NCBI RefSeq assembly: GCF_023502325.1
Contig: NZ_JAMFLZ010000004.1
Coordinates: 310,001-374,000 of the forward strand
Direction: 5' to 3'
Source: Wocania_A spongiicola
GTDB taxonomy: Bacteria; Bacteroidota; Bacteroidia; Flavobacteriales; Flavobacteriaceae
DNA length: 64,000 bases
Shown here: one piece after another, positions 63,389 through 64,000 of the stretch
Layout: each line of letters begins with the position of its first letter
Numbering within the stretch: the first letter of the stretch is position 1
Notes under the pieces: generated by a model
The model's database searches: none
What the model saw: the letters and a program-made list of their open reading frames with translations, nothing else
Told to the model about the DNA's origin: nothing
Program-made: the position numbers and the translations under genes

Positions 63389-63796
63389 ATGGGAAGTCGT
63401 AAAAAACAAATGGCAGACGCTATTAAGGAAGCAAAAAAGCATGTTGCTTTTGCAAAACTTAATAACTGTCCTACGTCACCAAGAAAAATGCGCTTAGTAG
63501 CCGATTTAGTAAGAGGTGAAAAGGTAGAAAATGCACTTAATATCTTGAAATTCAACAATAAAGAAGCTTCTGGTCGATTAGAAAAGCTGTTATTATCAGC
63601 TATTGCTAACTGGCAATCAAAAAATGAAGACGCTGATGTTGAATCTGCAGAATTATTTGTAAAAGAGATTAGAGTTGATGGTGGATCTATGTTAAAAAGA
63701 TTACGTCCAGCACCTCAAGGTCGTGCACACAGAATTAGAAAACGTTCTAACCATGTTACATTAGTGGTTGGAGCTAACAATAACACACAAGCTTAA
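63389..63796 (+). CDS. rplV: 50S ribosomal protein L22
   Basis: The 135-residue protein contains PTSPRKMRLVADLVRGEKV, VKEIRVDGGSMLKRLRPAPQGRAHRI and NHVTLVVG, the L22 core and extended hairpin. It is the last complete gene in the window. Confidence 0.98.
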   Translation: MGSRKKQMADAIKEAKKHVAFAKLNNCPTSPRKMRLVADLVRGEKVENALNILKFNNKEASGRLEKLLLSAIANWQSKNEDADVESAELFVKEIRVDGGSMLKRLRPAPQGRAHRIRKRSNHVTLVVGANNNTQA

Positions 63797-63803
63797 TAAG
63801 AGT

Positions 63804-64000
63804 ATGGGACAAAAAACAAATCCAATCGGAAATCGCTTAGGAATTATCAGAGGATGGGAATCTAACTGGTACGGAGGAAACGATTATGGTGATAAACTTG
63901 CCGAAGACGATAAGATTAGAAAATACGTTCACGCGCGTTTATCTAAAGCTAGTGTAAGTAGAGTAATTATTGAGAGAACTTTAAAACTTGTAACCGTTAC
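63804..64000 (+). CDS. rpsC: 30S ribosomal protein S3 (partial, continues past the window)
   Basis: The reading frame opens MGQKTNPIGNRLGIIRGWES, the standard N-terminus of S3, seven bases after the rplV stop. The gene runs off the window end after 65 codons, within its first domain. Confidence 0.96.
   Translation, partial: MGQKTNPIGNRLGIIRGWESNWYGGNDYGDKLAEDDKIRKYVHARLSKASVSRVIIERTLKLVTV

Noticed and set aside
1..64000. tRNA, rRNA, CRISPR, phage, IS and toxin-antitoxin signals
   Set aside because: None was found on reading both strands; the repeats present are the three-copy element and single hairpins only.

Overview
The window looks like the chromosome of a marine member of the Flavobacteriaceae (Bacteroidota). 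The evidence is low GC, promoters of the TAnnTTTG type, start codons without clear Shine-Dalgarno sequences, a SusC/SusD pair, the gliding protein GldA, a type B sorting domain of the type IX secretion system, four clustered sulfatases and many lipoproteins. No rRNA, tRNA, CRISPR array, insertion sequence, prophage or integrase was found. No stretch without a gene exceeds 300 bases.

Layout. Positions 1-6751 hold sulfur and one-carbon metabolism: the tail of a cysteine synthase, an ADP-ribose/CDP-alcohol diphosphatase-like lipoprotein, a SAM-I riboswitch, a methionine synthase split into two proteins with a small ABM-domain protein between them, two small unknown ORFs, a structured repeat and metF. 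Positions 6837-9577 hold a PagL-like outer-membrane deacylase, a DUF2807 lipoprotein and gldA. Positions 9683-13842 form an aromatic amino-acid operon (pheA, aminotransferase, tyrA, DAHP synthase/chorismate mutase). It is preceded by a leader peptide rich in Phe, Tyr and Trp codons and by a perfect intrinsic terminator, which is a textbook attenuator architecture. Positions 13849-29411 are mixed housekeeping and envelope genes (M48 protease, rsgA, GH33 sialidase, dtd, two DUF3857/transglutaminase proteins, mazG-like, aroA, queA, rlmN, polyprenyl synthase). A lone cassette-like gene (29559-30200) and four sulfatases on the minus strand (30364-36581) form the accessory part. Positions 36760-49402 hold a PaiB-like protein, a DUF1569 protein, radC, a deacetylase-like protein, a HAD nucleotidase, a conserved envelope trio, rarA, a rhomboid protease, rlmB and a large T9SS substrate. 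Positions 49428-57039 hold a DUF3179 lipoprotein, a SusD/SusC pair and a BamA/TamA-like protein. Positions 57200-64000 are a fused str-S10 ribosomal operon without tuf, running off the end inside rpsC.

The most interesting signals are the attenuator before pheA and a three-copy intergenic element (5681-5758, 27184-27271 on the minus strand, 43422-43505). The copies share a closing helix and a second helix with compensatory base changes, which points to a functional structured RNA. Also notable are the split methionine synthase under a SAM riboswitch, an active/inactive transglutaminase pair, a possible BlaI-type operator before a 29-residue membrane peptide, and hairpins between rpsJ and rplC.
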